Assembly (NCBI GenBank): GCA_936914845.1
Contig: CAKZGE010000003.1
Location: 744,001 to 808,000 of the forward strand
DNA length: 64,000 nt
Direction: 5' to 3'
Source of the DNA: an uncultured Chloracidobacterium sp.
GTDB lineage: Bacteria > Acidobacteriota > Blastocatellia > Pyrinomonadales > Pyrinomonadaceae
Shown: in pieces, positions 52,876 through 61,723 of the stretch
Layout: each line of letters starts with the position of its first letter
Numbering within the stretch: position 1 is the stretch's first letter
Position numbers and translations under genes: made by a program
Notes under the pieces: model-generated
Seen by the model: the letters and a program-made list of their open reading frames with translations, nothing else
Told to the model about the DNA's origin: nothing
The model's database searches: none

Positions 52876-53586
52876 CTAACTGCTACGCTTGCTACATTTT
52901 TCTCCAACCGCCTCTAATTCGTCAAGACTTTTCTGCAATTCTGCGGTAATAGCTGCCATTGCCACATCGTCTGAATCAGCTTTGACGAAGATCGGCGGGG
53001 CAAAAATTACGCGGGCTTTAGAGAACGGTTTCGGTATCTGCATACGATCCCAACTGTTGACGGACCAATAGGCGCTCGAATGAATGGTAAAAGGAACGAT
53101 CGGCTCGCCGGTCTTTTTGGCAAGCATTGCCGCGCCGGGTTTGACGACATGTCTTGGCCCCTTTGGTCCGTCTACGGTCAATGCCATCGGCATGCCGGCC
53201 TTCATCAGCCTGATCATTTCAACCAAGGCACCGACGCCGCCGCGTGTCGAAGATCCGCGGATCGCTCCGTAACCCAATCGCTGAATAAAGCGGGCAATAT
53301 ATTCGCCGTCTTTGCTTTGCGACGTGATCACCCCAATTCCTCGCCCGCGGAAATAATAGGTGCCGACAAAGATACGGTCGTGCCAAAAAGCAAGGATCGG
53401 CAGTTTATTTACCTCGGCCAACCGCTCAAGATATTCGCCGCCCTCGGCTTGAAAACGGATCGTTGCACCGATAAGGCGGATCAGGGCGTAGAACGCGATA
53501 TCGGCAGCTTTGATAAGCATCCGTTCACGGAACGAATATTGATGAAGCGGAGCGAAGCTGAATACTTTATCTTTTTCGTTGGCCAT
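52876..53586 (-). CDS. lysophospholipid acyltransferase family protein (DUF374)
   Basis: 236 residues. Acyltransferase motif I reads HDRIF in LAFWHDRIFVGTYYF, with RGSSTRGGVGALVEMIRLM and TVDGPKGPRHVVKPGAAMLAKKTGEPIVPF as motifs II-III. This DUF374 group transfers acyl chains in membrane lipid or lipid A-related synthesis. Peripheral membrane protein. The downstream boundary shares a 3' region with the YidB-OmpA gene, 84 bases apart. Confidence 0.88.
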   Translation of the reverse strand: MANEKDKVFSFAPLHQYSFRERMLIKAADIAFYALIRLIGATIRFQAEGGEYLERLAEVNKLPILAFWHDRIFVGTYYFRGRGIGVITSQSKDGEYIARFIQRLGYGAIRGSSTRGGVGALVEMIRLMKAGMPMALTVDGPKGPRHVVKPGAAMLAKKTGEPIVPFTIHSSAYWSVNSWDRMQIPKPFSKARVIFAPPIFVKADSDDVAMAAITAELQKSLDELEAVGEKCSKRSS

Positions 53587-53671
53587 TGATAGAAAATAAT
53601 CCGCGATTTAATGTATCATTTGCAACAAGACCAAATATTTCTTCGTAGATAATGTCGGCAAATACCAAGCG

Positions 53672-54478
53672 ATGCAGCGACGAATTCTGATCATTGATGA
53701 CCACGACGACCTGGCCACGGCACTTGACGATGTTTTCGTCAGGGTAGGGCACGAAGTGCGCTTAGTTGAAAGCTACAAAGAAATAGCCGACGTGAAAGAT
53801 ATCGATCGGTATGATCTGGTCATCACCGACCTCAATGTTGACGACCCGGAGAGCATGTCGCCGAACGGTAGCGTGTGTTTGCCGCAGATCTCGGAAGATA
53901 GGCGAGACGCACCGCAGATCAAAGCGTTCAAGCTTTGTGCATCTAATTTTCGACGGGACGGATTTGATGAAGGAGAACTGAAAAATTTCGTCGAGACCGT
54001 ACTAAATTACAAATCGCAATTCGTTGATAAAGCCGAATATGTTTTGGGGCTGCACGAAAATATCGAATTCGAAATGCCTAGTTCGATCTCGGTAATGCAT
54101 TCCATCCTTGATTATTTGATGAAGCGGGTCGAGAAGCTTGGCGTCATAGAAGCCGAGAAATCAAATCTTTTTGTTGCGCTTGATGAAGCTTTTGTAAATG
54201 CGGTAAAGCATGGCAACAAATTCGATGTGGAAAAATTGGTTCGGATAACCGCGGAGGTTTCCAAAAAAGAAGCTCGTTTCACCATTGAGGACGAAGGCGA
54301 AGGTTTCGATGTAAATTCCATTCCTGATCCGCTAGACCCGGCAAATCTTTTCAAAACATCAGGCCGCGGCGTGCTTTTCATTTACAACATCATGGACGAG
54401 GTGAAATACAACGATCGCGGCAACCGGTTGACCATGATCAAACGAAGCCAGCCAAAGGATGCGAAAACGGAAGGGTGA
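53672..54478 (+). CDS. fusion: degenerate receiver domain + HATPase (RsbW/SpoIIAB-like)
   Basis: 268 residues. Residues 1-85 are receiver-like (RRILIIDDHDDLATALDDVFVRVGHEV, phosphoacceptor candidate in LVITDLNVDDP), but the region after it lacks an obvious Thr/Ser and Lys, so phosphorylation is uncertain. Residues about 130-260 are a GHKL ATPase with N-box NLFVALDEAFVNAVKHGNKFD, G1 FTIEDEGEGFDVNSIPDP and G2 LFKTSGRGVLFIYNIMD. This domain resembles anti-sigma/anti-anti-sigma kinases (RsbW). The combination suggests a partner-switch regulator; target unknown. Confidence 0.82.
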   Translation: MQRRILIIDDHDDLATALDDVFVRVGHEVRLVESYKEIADVKDIDRYDLVITDLNVDDPESMSPNGSVCLPQISEDRRDAPQIKAFKLCASNFRRDGFDEGELKNFVETVLNYKSQFVDKAEYVLGLHENIEFEMPSSISVMHSILDYLMKRVEKLGVIEAEKSNLFVALDEAFVNAVKHGNKFDVEKLVRITAEVSKKEARFTIEDEGEGFDVNSIPDPLDPANLFKTSGRGVLFIYNIMDEVKYNDRGNRLTMIKRSQPKDAKTEG

Positions 54479-54507
54479 GTTGCGATCGGGGTTGAGGTAG
54501 TACGGTC

Positions 54508-56166
54508 ATGAAAGTAACGCTCGGCCAAATAAACACGACCAACGGCGACATTGACGGCAATGTCAAAAAGATGATCGACGCCATCAGGAAAGCGAGATCT
54601 GAGGGTTCTGAGCTGATCGCTTTTCCGGAGGTGACGACACACGGATATACCTCACAGGATTGGTTTCAAGACAGCGATATAATCCAATCTTCGCTGGCAC
54701 CGCTAGAAAAAATAATTCCCGAGACCGAAGGCATCATCGCCGTTGTCGGCACGATCCAGCCCAACAATGAATTAAACGGAAGACGGCTCTACAATTCGGC
54801 GGCCGTTATAGCCGACGGCGAATTGATCGCCCGGGTGAACAAGACGCTTTTGCCGGAATACGACGTTTTTGATGATCCGCGGTATTTTGAGCCGGGCCGC
54901 CGCCGCCGCGTTTACGAGATCAGAGGCGTTAAATACGGGATCCTGGTCTGTGAGGATTTTTGGAACGACAAAACGTTTTGGAAAGAACGTTTATACGATA
55001 ACGATCCGACCGACGAGGTCATCGCCATGGGAGCGGAAATGATCGTATGCATCAATTCTTCGCCTTATAACAAAGGGAAGATACAGGTTCGGTGTAATAT
55101 GGTCGCCCACCGGGCGAAAGCAAACCGGATACCGATCGTTTATGTGAACCAGATCGGCGGCAACGATGGCATTTTATTTGATGGGGCAAGTTTAGTTGCC
55201 GACGAAGAGGGCGACATCATCTTGCAGGCCCCTGCTTTTGAAGAATTTGTCGAAACTGTTGAATTGGACGTCCGAAAACCGGATGCTCGCGGTATTACGG
55301 GCGATGAATCCGAATCCATCAGACGAGCCGTGGTGATGGGCATTCGCGATTACGCAGCAAAGAACGGCTTCAAAAAGGTTGTTCTGGGACTTTCGGGCGG
55401 CATCGATTCGTCATTGGTGGCGGCATTGGCCGCCGAGGCCGTTGGGCCGGAAAACCTTTTGTGCGTGATGATGCCATCGCCTTTTTCGTCTGAGGGCAGC
55501 ATCAAAGATTCTGAAGAATTAGTTCGCAATCTTGGTTGCGAAAGCCGCATCGAACCGATATCAGACACCTTTGAGGTGCTTTTGAAGCAAATGAAGCTGG
55601 ACAAGCCGACGCGCGGCGGCGAAAGTTTGGCGGCAGAAAATATGCAGTCGCGCATCCGCGGTGTAATTTTGATGGCAATATCCAATGCCGAAGGCCGGCT
55701 TTTGCTTTCGACCGGAAATAAAAGCGAACTGGCGGTGGGCTACTGCACCTTGTATGGCGACACGAACGGCGGACTAGCGGTGCTGGGCGACCTGCTGAAA
55801 ACCGAAGTTTGGGAGGTTTCGCGGCAAGTTAACCGAACGGCCGGCCGCGAGGTAATTCCTGAAAAGATCATTGCGAAAAAGCCTTCGGCGGAATTGGCTC
55901 CGAACCAGTTCGACCAGGACAGTTTGCCGCCCTATGAGCTGATGGACCCGATCTTGAAGATGTATTTCGAACAAAAGGCATCGCCGGCCGCGATCGTAGC
56001 CGCCGGACACGACGCCGACCTTGTTTACAGCCTTTTGAATAAGGTGGAACACCCGGCCAATGAATTCAAGCGGAAACAGCTGCCGCCGACACTGATAATT
56101 TCAAAGAACGCGATCGGCATCGGACGGCGACGGCCGGTTACACACAAATACCGCCGAACCCAATGA
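54508..56166 (+). CDS. nadE: glutamine-dependent NAD+ synthase
   Basis: 552 residues with GAGG upstream. N-terminal nitrilase-like glutaminase with catalytic Glu (AFPEVTTHGY), Lys (NKTLLPEYDVFDDPRYF) and Cys (GILVCEDFWND); C-terminal synthetase with the P-loop LGLSGGIDSSLVAALAAEAVG, KSELAVGYCTLYGDTNGGLAVLGDLLKT and PSAELAPNQFDQDSLPPYE. Amidates nicotinic acid adenine dinucleotide to NAD using glutamine ammonia. Full length for the bacterial two-domain form. Upstream gene ends 29 bases earlier. Confidence 0.96.
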   Translation: MKVTLGQINTTNGDIDGNVKKMIDAIRKARSEGSELIAFPEVTTHGYTSQDWFQDSDIIQSSLAPLEKIIPETEGIIAVVGTIQPNNELNGRRLYNSAAVIADGELIARVNKTLLPEYDVFDDPRYFEPGRRRRVYEIRGVKYGILVCEDFWNDKTFWKERLYDNDPTDEVIAMGAEMIVCINSSPYNKGKIQVRCNMVAHRAKANRIPIVYVNQIGGNDGILFDGASLVADEEGDIILQAPAFEEFVETVELDVRKPDARGITGDESESIRRAVVMGIRDYAAKNGFKKVVLGLSGGIDSSLVAALAAEAVGPENLLCVMMPSPFSSEGSIKDSEELVRNLGCESRIEPISDTFEVLLKQMKLDKPTRGGESLAAENMQSRIRGVILMAISNAEGRLLLSTGNKSELAVGYCTLYGDTNGGLAVLGDLLKTEVWEVSRQVNRTAGREVIPEKIIAKKPSAELAPNQFDQDSLPPYELMDPILKMYFEQKASPAAIVAAGHDADLVYSLLNKVEHPANEFKRKQLPPTLIISKNAIGIGRRRPVTHKYRRTQ

Positions 56167-56187
56167 TCGCAAATTAAGGAGCAACCA

Positions 56188-56898
56188 ATGAAACGAATTT
56201 CCCCCCTTGTGCTTTTTGTACTGGCATTCGGCTGCGTAGCTTTTGCGCAAACCGCTCTACCGGAACGGCGAGTGATAGAGGTCAGCGGCTCGGCAGAGCG
56301 CCTTATCACACCCGATACCTTTTCTTTCAAACTCACTGTGGTTGAGCGGCTGGACAAAAAAGAGAAGAAAACCATTGAACAACAGGAAACTGCTTTGCGG
56401 AGTGGTTTAACGGGCATCGGAGTTGACCCTGCTAAAGCCCTTTCTGTTTTCGATATCAGCTCTAACTATATTCCCGCAAAAAAGGTTCGCGATGTAATGG
56501 GACGCAAAACGTATATGCTAAAGCTGACCGATATTTCAAAGATCGCTCCCTTGATAGAGCTGGTTGACCAACTTGACCTTGGCCGGATGGAATTGGATTC
56601 GACCGAGCACTCCGATATTGTGCGTTTGCGTCGGGAAACAAAAATGGACGCTATGCGCGCAGCCAAAGAAAAGGCCGTTTACTTGCTCGGAGCGATCGAA
56701 GAAAAGGTCGGTAAACCGGTTTATATCAAAGAAATAGAAGAACTTGCCCGTCCTTCGATATCAGGTGGCGTTCTATCCATTAGCAATAGCAACTACATAA
56801 ATCGAACACAGAGTACGAGCGATGCAGACGACAATGCGCTGAGTTTTGAACAGATACGTCTGCGTTATGTGATCGAAGCAAAATTTGAGATCCAGTGA
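56188..56898 (+). CDS. SIMPL domain protein (DUF541)
   Basis: 236 residues, AAGGAG upstream, signal peptide MKRISPLVLFVLAFGCVAFAQ. The DUF541/SIMPL pattern follows: RVIEVSGSAERLITPDTFSFKLTV, then AKEKAVYLLGAIEEKVGKPVYIKEI and a final strand YVIEAKFEIQ. Periplasmic protein of unknown detailed function, found widely in Gram-negative bacteria and sometimes linked to oxidative stress. Follows nadE by 21 bases. Confidence 0.88.
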   Translation: MKRISPLVLFVLAFGCVAFAQTALPERRVIEVSGSAERLITPDTFSFKLTVVERLDKKEKKTIEQQETALRSGLTGIGVDPAKALSVFDISSNYIPAKKVRDVMGRKTYMLKLTDISKIAPLIELVDQLDLGRMELDSTEHSDIVRLRRETKMDAMRAAKEKAVYLLGAIEEKVGKPVYIKEIEELARPSISGGVLSISNSNYINRTQSTSDADDNALSFEQIRLRYVIEAKFEIQ

Positions 56899-56950
56899 AT
56901 TTCGCCGCGTGCTTTGAAGAGTGCGGGGCATTCGTTACAATCATTTGTTT

Positions 56951-58186
56951 ATGATCGCCGAACCGACATCCTATCCGCGAAGCAAAGTGAAGGTGCTTTT
57001 GCTTGAAAATATTTCCAGTGCCGCCGTGGCTGAGCTTGAAGCCGGCGGTTATGTGACCGTCCGGCGGGTGGCCGGAGCGCTTAGCGAAGAAGCCTTGATC
57101 GAGGCGATCAAGGGCGTTCATGTGCTCGGTATCCGTTCAAAATCAAAGATCACCCAAAATGTGATCGAAGCGGCCGATAAGCTTTTGGCTATCGGTGCGT
57201 TTTGCATCGGCGTCAACCAGATCGACCTCGGTGCGGCGTCAAGGGCCGGAGTGGCGGTTTTCAACGCTCCGTATTCAAATACGCGTTCGGTTGCCGAATT
57301 AGTGATCGGCCTGAGCATTATCCTGATCCGGCGGATCGCTGACAAGAATATAGCGGCACATCGCGGCGAATGGCTGAAAGATGCCGCCGGCAGCTATGAA
57401 CTGCGTGGTAAAACATTGGGCATAATCGGCTACGGTAATATCGGTTCGCAGGTCTCGATCATGGCTGAAGCCTTGGGCATGCACGTAATTTATTACGACA
57501 GTGCGATAAAGCTGCCGCACAGCAACGCCAAGCAGATCAGAGACCTTAACGAACTGCTTGCCCAAGCGGATATCGTTACGCTGCACGTGCCTTCGGATGC
57601 TTCGACGAGAAATATGATCGATGAAGCGGCGATCGCGAAAATGAAAAAAGGGGCGATATTGTTGAATTACAGCCGTGGAGATGTTGCTGATCTGGGGGCC
57701 GTCAAGGCCGCGATCGACGGGGGACATTTGGCCGGTGCGGCGGTGGATGTATTTCCGGAAGAGCCGGAACGCAACGGCGATCCTTTTGCCTGTGTTTTAC
57801 AGAATTCGGCCAATGTTATCCTGACACCGCACATCGGCGGCTCCACCGAAGAGGCCCAGGAAAATATCGGTCTTGACGTTACCGCCAAGCTGATGAAATA
57901 TCTCGAATACGGAACCTCCGAAGGCTCGCATACGGTCCCGCCGGTCAATCTTCCGCCGCAGGCAGGGGCGCATCGTATTTTGCACATCCATCAAAATATC
58001 CCCGGGGTTTTGAGCGATATCAACTCACGATTATCTGACCGCGGCATCAATATACTGGGACAATATTTGAAGACGAACGAATCGATCGGCTACGTTATCT
58101 TGGATGTCGATTCGAGCATCTCAAAGGAGGCATTGGACCTTTTGCGTGAGATAAGCGGAACGATCAAGGCGCGGCGGGTGTATTAA
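56951..58186 (+). CDS. serA: D-3-phosphoglycerate dehydrogenase (E. coli-type, with ACT domain)
   Basis: 411 residues from the ATG at 56951. NAD-binding GIIGYGNIGSQVSIMAEALGMHVIYYD, active-site Arg in NYSRGDVADLGAV, Glu in DVFPEEPE, His in TPHIGGSTEEAQENIGLDVTAK. The last 70 residues are an ACT domain (LHIHQNIPGVLSDINSRLSDRGINILGQYLKTNESIGYVILDVD), giving serine feedback as in E. coli SerA. First committed step of serine synthesis. Confidence 0.95.
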   Translation: MIAEPTSYPRSKVKVLLLENISSAAVAELEAGGYVTVRRVAGALSEEALIEAIKGVHVLGIRSKSKITQNVIEAADKLLAIGAFCIGVNQIDLGAASRAGVAVFNAPYSNTRSVAELVIGLSIILIRRIADKNIAAHRGEWLKDAAGSYELRGKTLGIIGYGNIGSQVSIMAEALGMHVIYYDSAIKLPHSNAKQIRDLNELLAQADIVTLHVPSDASTRNMIDEAAIAKMKKGAILLNYSRGDVADLGAVKAAIDGGHLAGAAVDVFPEEPERNGDPFACVLQNSANVILTPHIGGSTEEAQENIGLDVTAKLMKYLEYGTSEGSHTVPPVNLPPQAGAHRILHIHQNIPGVLSDINSRLSDRGINILGQYLKTNESIGYVILDVDSSISKEALDLLREISGTIKARRVY

Positions 58187-58193
58187 AAGATCT

Positions 58194-59201
58194 ATGAGAA
58201 CGATCGGTGTTTTGATAACTCTTTTGGCTCTATCTGCGGCGGCCGGTGCGCAATGGCTGCCGCAGCCGGTTGGCACCAATGCTTCGTTTCGCGGACTTTC
58301 GGCCGTGAGCAGGGATGTTGTTTGGGCGAGCGGAACTGCGGGGACGGTGATCCGCACGCTCGATGGCGGTGCGACATGGCAAACCCGCAACATTCCGGAA
58401 GCGGAAAAACTCGATCTTCGGGACATCGAGGCTTTTGACGCCGAAACCGCATATGCTTTGAGTATCGGCAACGGTGATTCGTCGCGAATTTATAAGACGA
58501 CCGACGGTGGAAAAAGCTGGCTGCTGCAGTTCAAAAACACTGACGAAAAAGCTTTCTTTGATGCGATTGCTTGCTGGGATGCAAAGAACTGTCTGGCCAT
58601 GTCTGACCCGGTGGCCGGGAGATTTTTGCTGATGCGGACCGCAGATGGGGAGAATTGGGATCCCGTGCCGGCCGCCGAGCTGCCTGCGGCAAAAGAAGGA
58701 GAAGCAGCTTTTGCCGCGAGCGGAACCTGCTTGATCGTGGATGGCGAATTCGCATATCTGGCGACCGGCGGATCTGATGCCCGGGTCTATCGCTCAGCCG
58801 ATCGCGGGCGGTCGTGGAAACCGAGTTCAACGCCGCTTGCAAAAGGCACTAGCGGAAGTGGGGTTTTCTCCATCGCAGCCGATGGAAAAAAGCACATCTT
58901 CGTTGTGGGCGGAGATTATGAAAGGCCGTCCGAAAGGCTGAACACGGCCGCAATTTCGAAAGACGGCGGTAAGAAATGGCAAGCGATCCGAGGAATGAGC
59001 GGCTATCGGTCAGGCGTAGCATATGTCGATCGAGGTACCCTTGTGGCGGTCGGCACGAACGGATCAGATATATCAAAGGATGGCGGCAAAAGCTGGGTGC
59101 CGCTCGGTACCGAGGATCTGAACGTTGTAGCCGCTGCGAATGGCACGGCTTGGGCCGCCGGGCCTAAAGGCGGCGTTTTCAGGCTCACGTTAGCTAAATA
59201 G
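58194..59201 (+). CDS. secreted BNR/YCF48-like beta-propeller protein
   Basis: 335 residues with a signal peptide (MRTIGVLITLLALSAAAGAQW). Five or six repeats of the type TxDGGxTW (TLDGGATWQTRN, TTDGGKSWLLQF, SADRGRSWKPSS, SKDGGKKWQAIR, SKDGGKSWVPLG) as in YCF48/BNR sialidase-like propellers. No catalytic residues of sialidases are evident. Begins 7 bases after the serA stop, so likely cotranscribed. Close to oxidoreductase-like secreted proteins annotated in Acidobacteria. Confidence 0.88.
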   Translation: MRTIGVLITLLALSAAAGAQWLPQPVGTNASFRGLSAVSRDVVWASGTAGTVIRTLDGGATWQTRNIPEAEKLDLRDIEAFDAETAYALSIGNGDSSRIYKTTDGGKSWLLQFKNTDEKAFFDAIACWDAKNCLAMSDPVAGRFLLMRTADGENWDPVPAAELPAAKEGEAAFAASGTCLIVDGEFAYLATGGSDARVYRSADRGRSWKPSSTPLAKGTSGSGVFSIAADGKKHIFVVGGDYERPSERLNTAAISKDGGKKWQAIRGMSGYRSGVAYVDRGTLVAVGTNGSDISKDGGKSWVPLGTEDLNVVAAANGTAWAAGPKGGVFRLTLAK

Positions 59202-59206
59202 TCAAA

Positions 59207-60052
59207 ATGTCGATGCTAAAATTCTTGATCTTTCTCGCCGTCTGCTGCTTTGCCGTGCCTTCTCATGCCCAGGAAGCCGGCGGAGCCAAACCAGGCACCA
59301 TCTATTCGTCCACAGAGTCTATCTCGACCTCTATGCAGGCCGTGCCCTGTGATGGGATCGAAAGATTGCGGGGTGTAAAAAAACTTTTCCGGGATGCCGG
59401 AGCCGCTGAACAAGACATAGACATTCAAACTTTTGATAACGGAGAGATCAAGAATCTTATCGTAAGAAAAAAAGGATCTTCGGCAGAAACGATCGTCGTC
59501 GGAGCTCATTACGACCATGTCGGCGGCGGATGCGGAGCCACCGACAACTGGTCCGGGATCGTAATAATTGCACACCTGTTCAAGACAATTAGACCACTGC
59601 AAACTAATAAAAGCTATATTTTCGCAGCCTTTGATAAAGAAGAGGAAGGTTTGGTAGGTTCGAAGAAAATGGTAAAAAATATGCCTCAACAAGAGCTGGA
59701 ACAAATTTGTTCGATGGTAAATTTTGACAGTTTCGGTCAGGGCTATCCGATGGCATTAAGAAATGCCTCGTCCGACGAAATGATCGAGTTGGCAGAGAAA
59801 GTAGGCAAAGAAGGCGGCATCAAATTTGTCACGGCTGATATCGAACAAGCCAGCTCGGATTCTAAGTCGTTCCTCAACAAAAAAATACCGGCGATCACGT
59901 TGAGCGGACTGACCAACGAATGGACAACGATCCTGCATAGTGGAAATGATAAGATCGGCAAGGTTAGAATGGATAGCGTAGTGATTGGATACCGCTTCGG
60001 GTTAAATTATCTCGCGAAGTTGGATAACCTTGGTTGTCGCGGTCAAAAATGA
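59207..60052 (+). CDS. M28 family zinc aminopeptidase, secreted
   Basis: 281 residues with a signal peptide ending PSHAQ. Metal ligands of M28: His-Asp in VVGAHYDHVGGGCGATDNWSG, the Glu-Glu pair in AAFDKEEEGLVGS, Asp in MVNFDSFGQG and His in TTILHSGNDK. The protein is short for M28 and has no PDZ or PA domain. Probably a periplasmic aminopeptidase. Starts 5 bases after the propeller gene stop; second ATG at 59213 also possible. Confidence 0.9.
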   Translation: MSMLKFLIFLAVCCFAVPSHAQEAGGAKPGTIYSSTESISTSMQAVPCDGIERLRGVKKLFRDAGAAEQDIDIQTFDNGEIKNLIVRKKGSSAETIVVGAHYDHVGGGCGATDNWSGIVIIAHLFKTIRPLQTNKSYIFAAFDKEEEGLVGSKKMVKNMPQQELEQICSMVNFDSFGQGYPMALRNASSDEMIELAEKVGKEGGIKFVTADIEQASSDSKSFLNKKIPAITLSGLTNEWTTILHSGNDKIGKVRMDSVVIGYRFGLNYLAKLDNLGCRGQK

Positions 60053-60093
60053 TCGAGATATATTCTGAAACTTCTCTCTAGGTCGTTTCCTTG

Positions 60094-61659
60094 ATGTTTA
60101 TGGAACACAGACATTTTCCCCTGCACAAAATTTTCGGGACAATTGGCTTTTTATTGTTGACCGTTTCGGCTCTGGCGGCCCAAACGTCCGATTCTCCGGC
60201 GTTATTCTCGCTTATAAAAAGCGGTCAATTCGAACAGGCCGAGGCCGCCGCCGCGGAACTTATCCGGCGTAACCCCAACAGTGCAGAAGCTTATGCCTAT
60301 CACGGTTTTGCATCTTACGTTGTCGGCGGCAAGCCGGAGACAGCGGTCAGAGATCTGAATAAGGCCGTTCAAATGGAACCTCGCAACGGCGTCTATGCCG
60401 CTTTTCTGGCAATGGCGACCACCAACGCTGATGAGGCAAAACGGTACGCAGAGAAAGCCTTGGATCTTTTGAATGGGCCTGTAACCGCGATCGATTTCTT
60501 TTCTCGGGGCCGGGCCGAACTCTTGCTCGGAAAACAGGTGGCGGCAATGGACGACCTAACGGATGCCATCAAGCTCGATCCGGGCTTTGCCTTTGCTTAT
60601 AGCTGGCGGGCGCGTTTATACGAAGGCAGAAAAGAATACGCAAAGGCGATCTCCGATCTACAAAGGGCTCTTTCGATCAATCGCAGATATCTCGGTATCA
60701 ACGAAAGGTTGGGCGACCTTTTTTCATGGAATCAGCAATACTCAGATGCGATCGCCGCTTATTCGAGGGCGATCGAGACGGAGGTTCCGACAGCCGCGAT
60801 CTACCACAACCGTGGCGTAGCCTATCGCCGGGCCGGCAAAGAGGTCGAAAGCTATAATGACTACACTAAAGCCATCGATCATTACACGTCCGATATTGCT
60901 AAAGATCCCAAAAACGCGGCTTCATACTTTAATCGGGCGGTATGCTATGCGAATAAGGGAGATTTCGTAAAAGCGGTCCGGGACTTTACGTCTGCGATCG
61001 ATCTGAAGCCGGGAATACCGGAGGGATATTTTAAGAGGGCTGATGCCTATGAGCGGCTCGGAAAATTGGATCTTGCAAAGGCCGATCGCCGCAAATATAC
61101 GGATCTTGGCGGAAAGGATTCGACACCGCAGCCAAGCGGAAGTCTCTATCCGGACATGGTGTTTGATGCAGACCTTGCCAAACGCGGGCTCGAACGCGGT
61201 TATGCGTCGATCTCCGGTATTGTTTGCACACAATATCGCGGCTCGGTATATCGAGCAGGCGGGATCGAGGTGTTTCTGTATCCGGTTACGCCGTATCTGC
61301 AGGCATGGTACGATCTTCGCGAAAAGAAGGCTGATCCGAAAAAGAGCTTTTGGGTCTATATGAATGACGATGCTTTTTATGCAAAAGCTTCCGTAAAGGC
61401 AAATGAACAGGGACGTTTTGTTTTCTCTGATCTAAAGCCGGGCAGATATTTTCTGCAAGCGTTCCATCAATTCTCGTCCGCACATCAAGGAACAGAATTG
61501 GTCGCGCAAGATGAATATACGGACTATGTTAGAAACTATCGCTACTCGGTCGGACACAACAGCCGCATTGAAAAATTCGTTGATCTTAAGGCTGAAGAAG
61601 ATATAAAAGTTACGATGAAGGCCGGTAAAACGCTGCTTGATCTAAAGGGGTGTCTGTAA
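60094..61659 (+). CDS. secreted TPR-repeat protein with Cna-B-like C-terminal domain
   Basis: 521 residues. Signal peptide-like N-terminus (FPLHKIFGTIGFLLLTVSALAAQ). Residues about 30-330 hold eight or so TPR units (LIRRNPNSAEAYAYHGFASYVVGG, AIKLDPGFAFAYSWRARLYEGRKEY, AAIYHNRGVAYRRAGKEVESYNDYTKAID). The C-terminal ~150 residues (GYASISGIVCTQYRGSVYRAGGIEVFLYPVT, GRFVFSDLKPGRYFLQAFHQF) resemble a carboxypeptidase regulatory/Cna-B beta domain. Probably periplasmic or surface scaffold. Several starts (60091 TTG, 60094, 60100) are possible. Confidence 0.83.
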   Translation: MFMEHRHFPLHKIFGTIGFLLLTVSALAAQTSDSPALFSLIKSGQFEQAEAAAAELIRRNPNSAEAYAYHGFASYVVGGKPETAVRDLNKAVQMEPRNGVYAAFLAMATTNADEAKRYAEKALDLLNGPVTAIDFFSRGRAELLLGKQVAAMDDLTDAIKLDPGFAFAYSWRARLYEGRKEYAKAISDLQRALSINRRYLGINERLGDLFSWNQQYSDAIAAYSRAIETEVPTAAIYHNRGVAYRRAGKEVESYNDYTKAIDHYTSDIAKDPKNAASYFNRAVCYANKGDFVKAVRDFTSAIDLKPGIPEGYFKRADAYERLGKLDLAKADRRKYTDLGGKDSTPQPSGSLYPDMVFDADLAKRGLERGYASISGIVCTQYRGSVYRAGGIEVFLYPVTPYLQAWYDLREKKADPKKSFWVYMNDDAFYAKASVKANEQGRFVFSDLKPGRYFLQAFHQFSSAHQGTELVAQDEYTDYVRNYRYSVGHNSRIEKFVDLKAEEDIKVTMKAGKTLLDLKGCL

Positions 61660-61723
61660 ACGGTGTCGCAGGTTGCTTTTTTAAACGGTTTAGATAGTCT
61701 ATTCATTAGTTGAGAATTATCTG

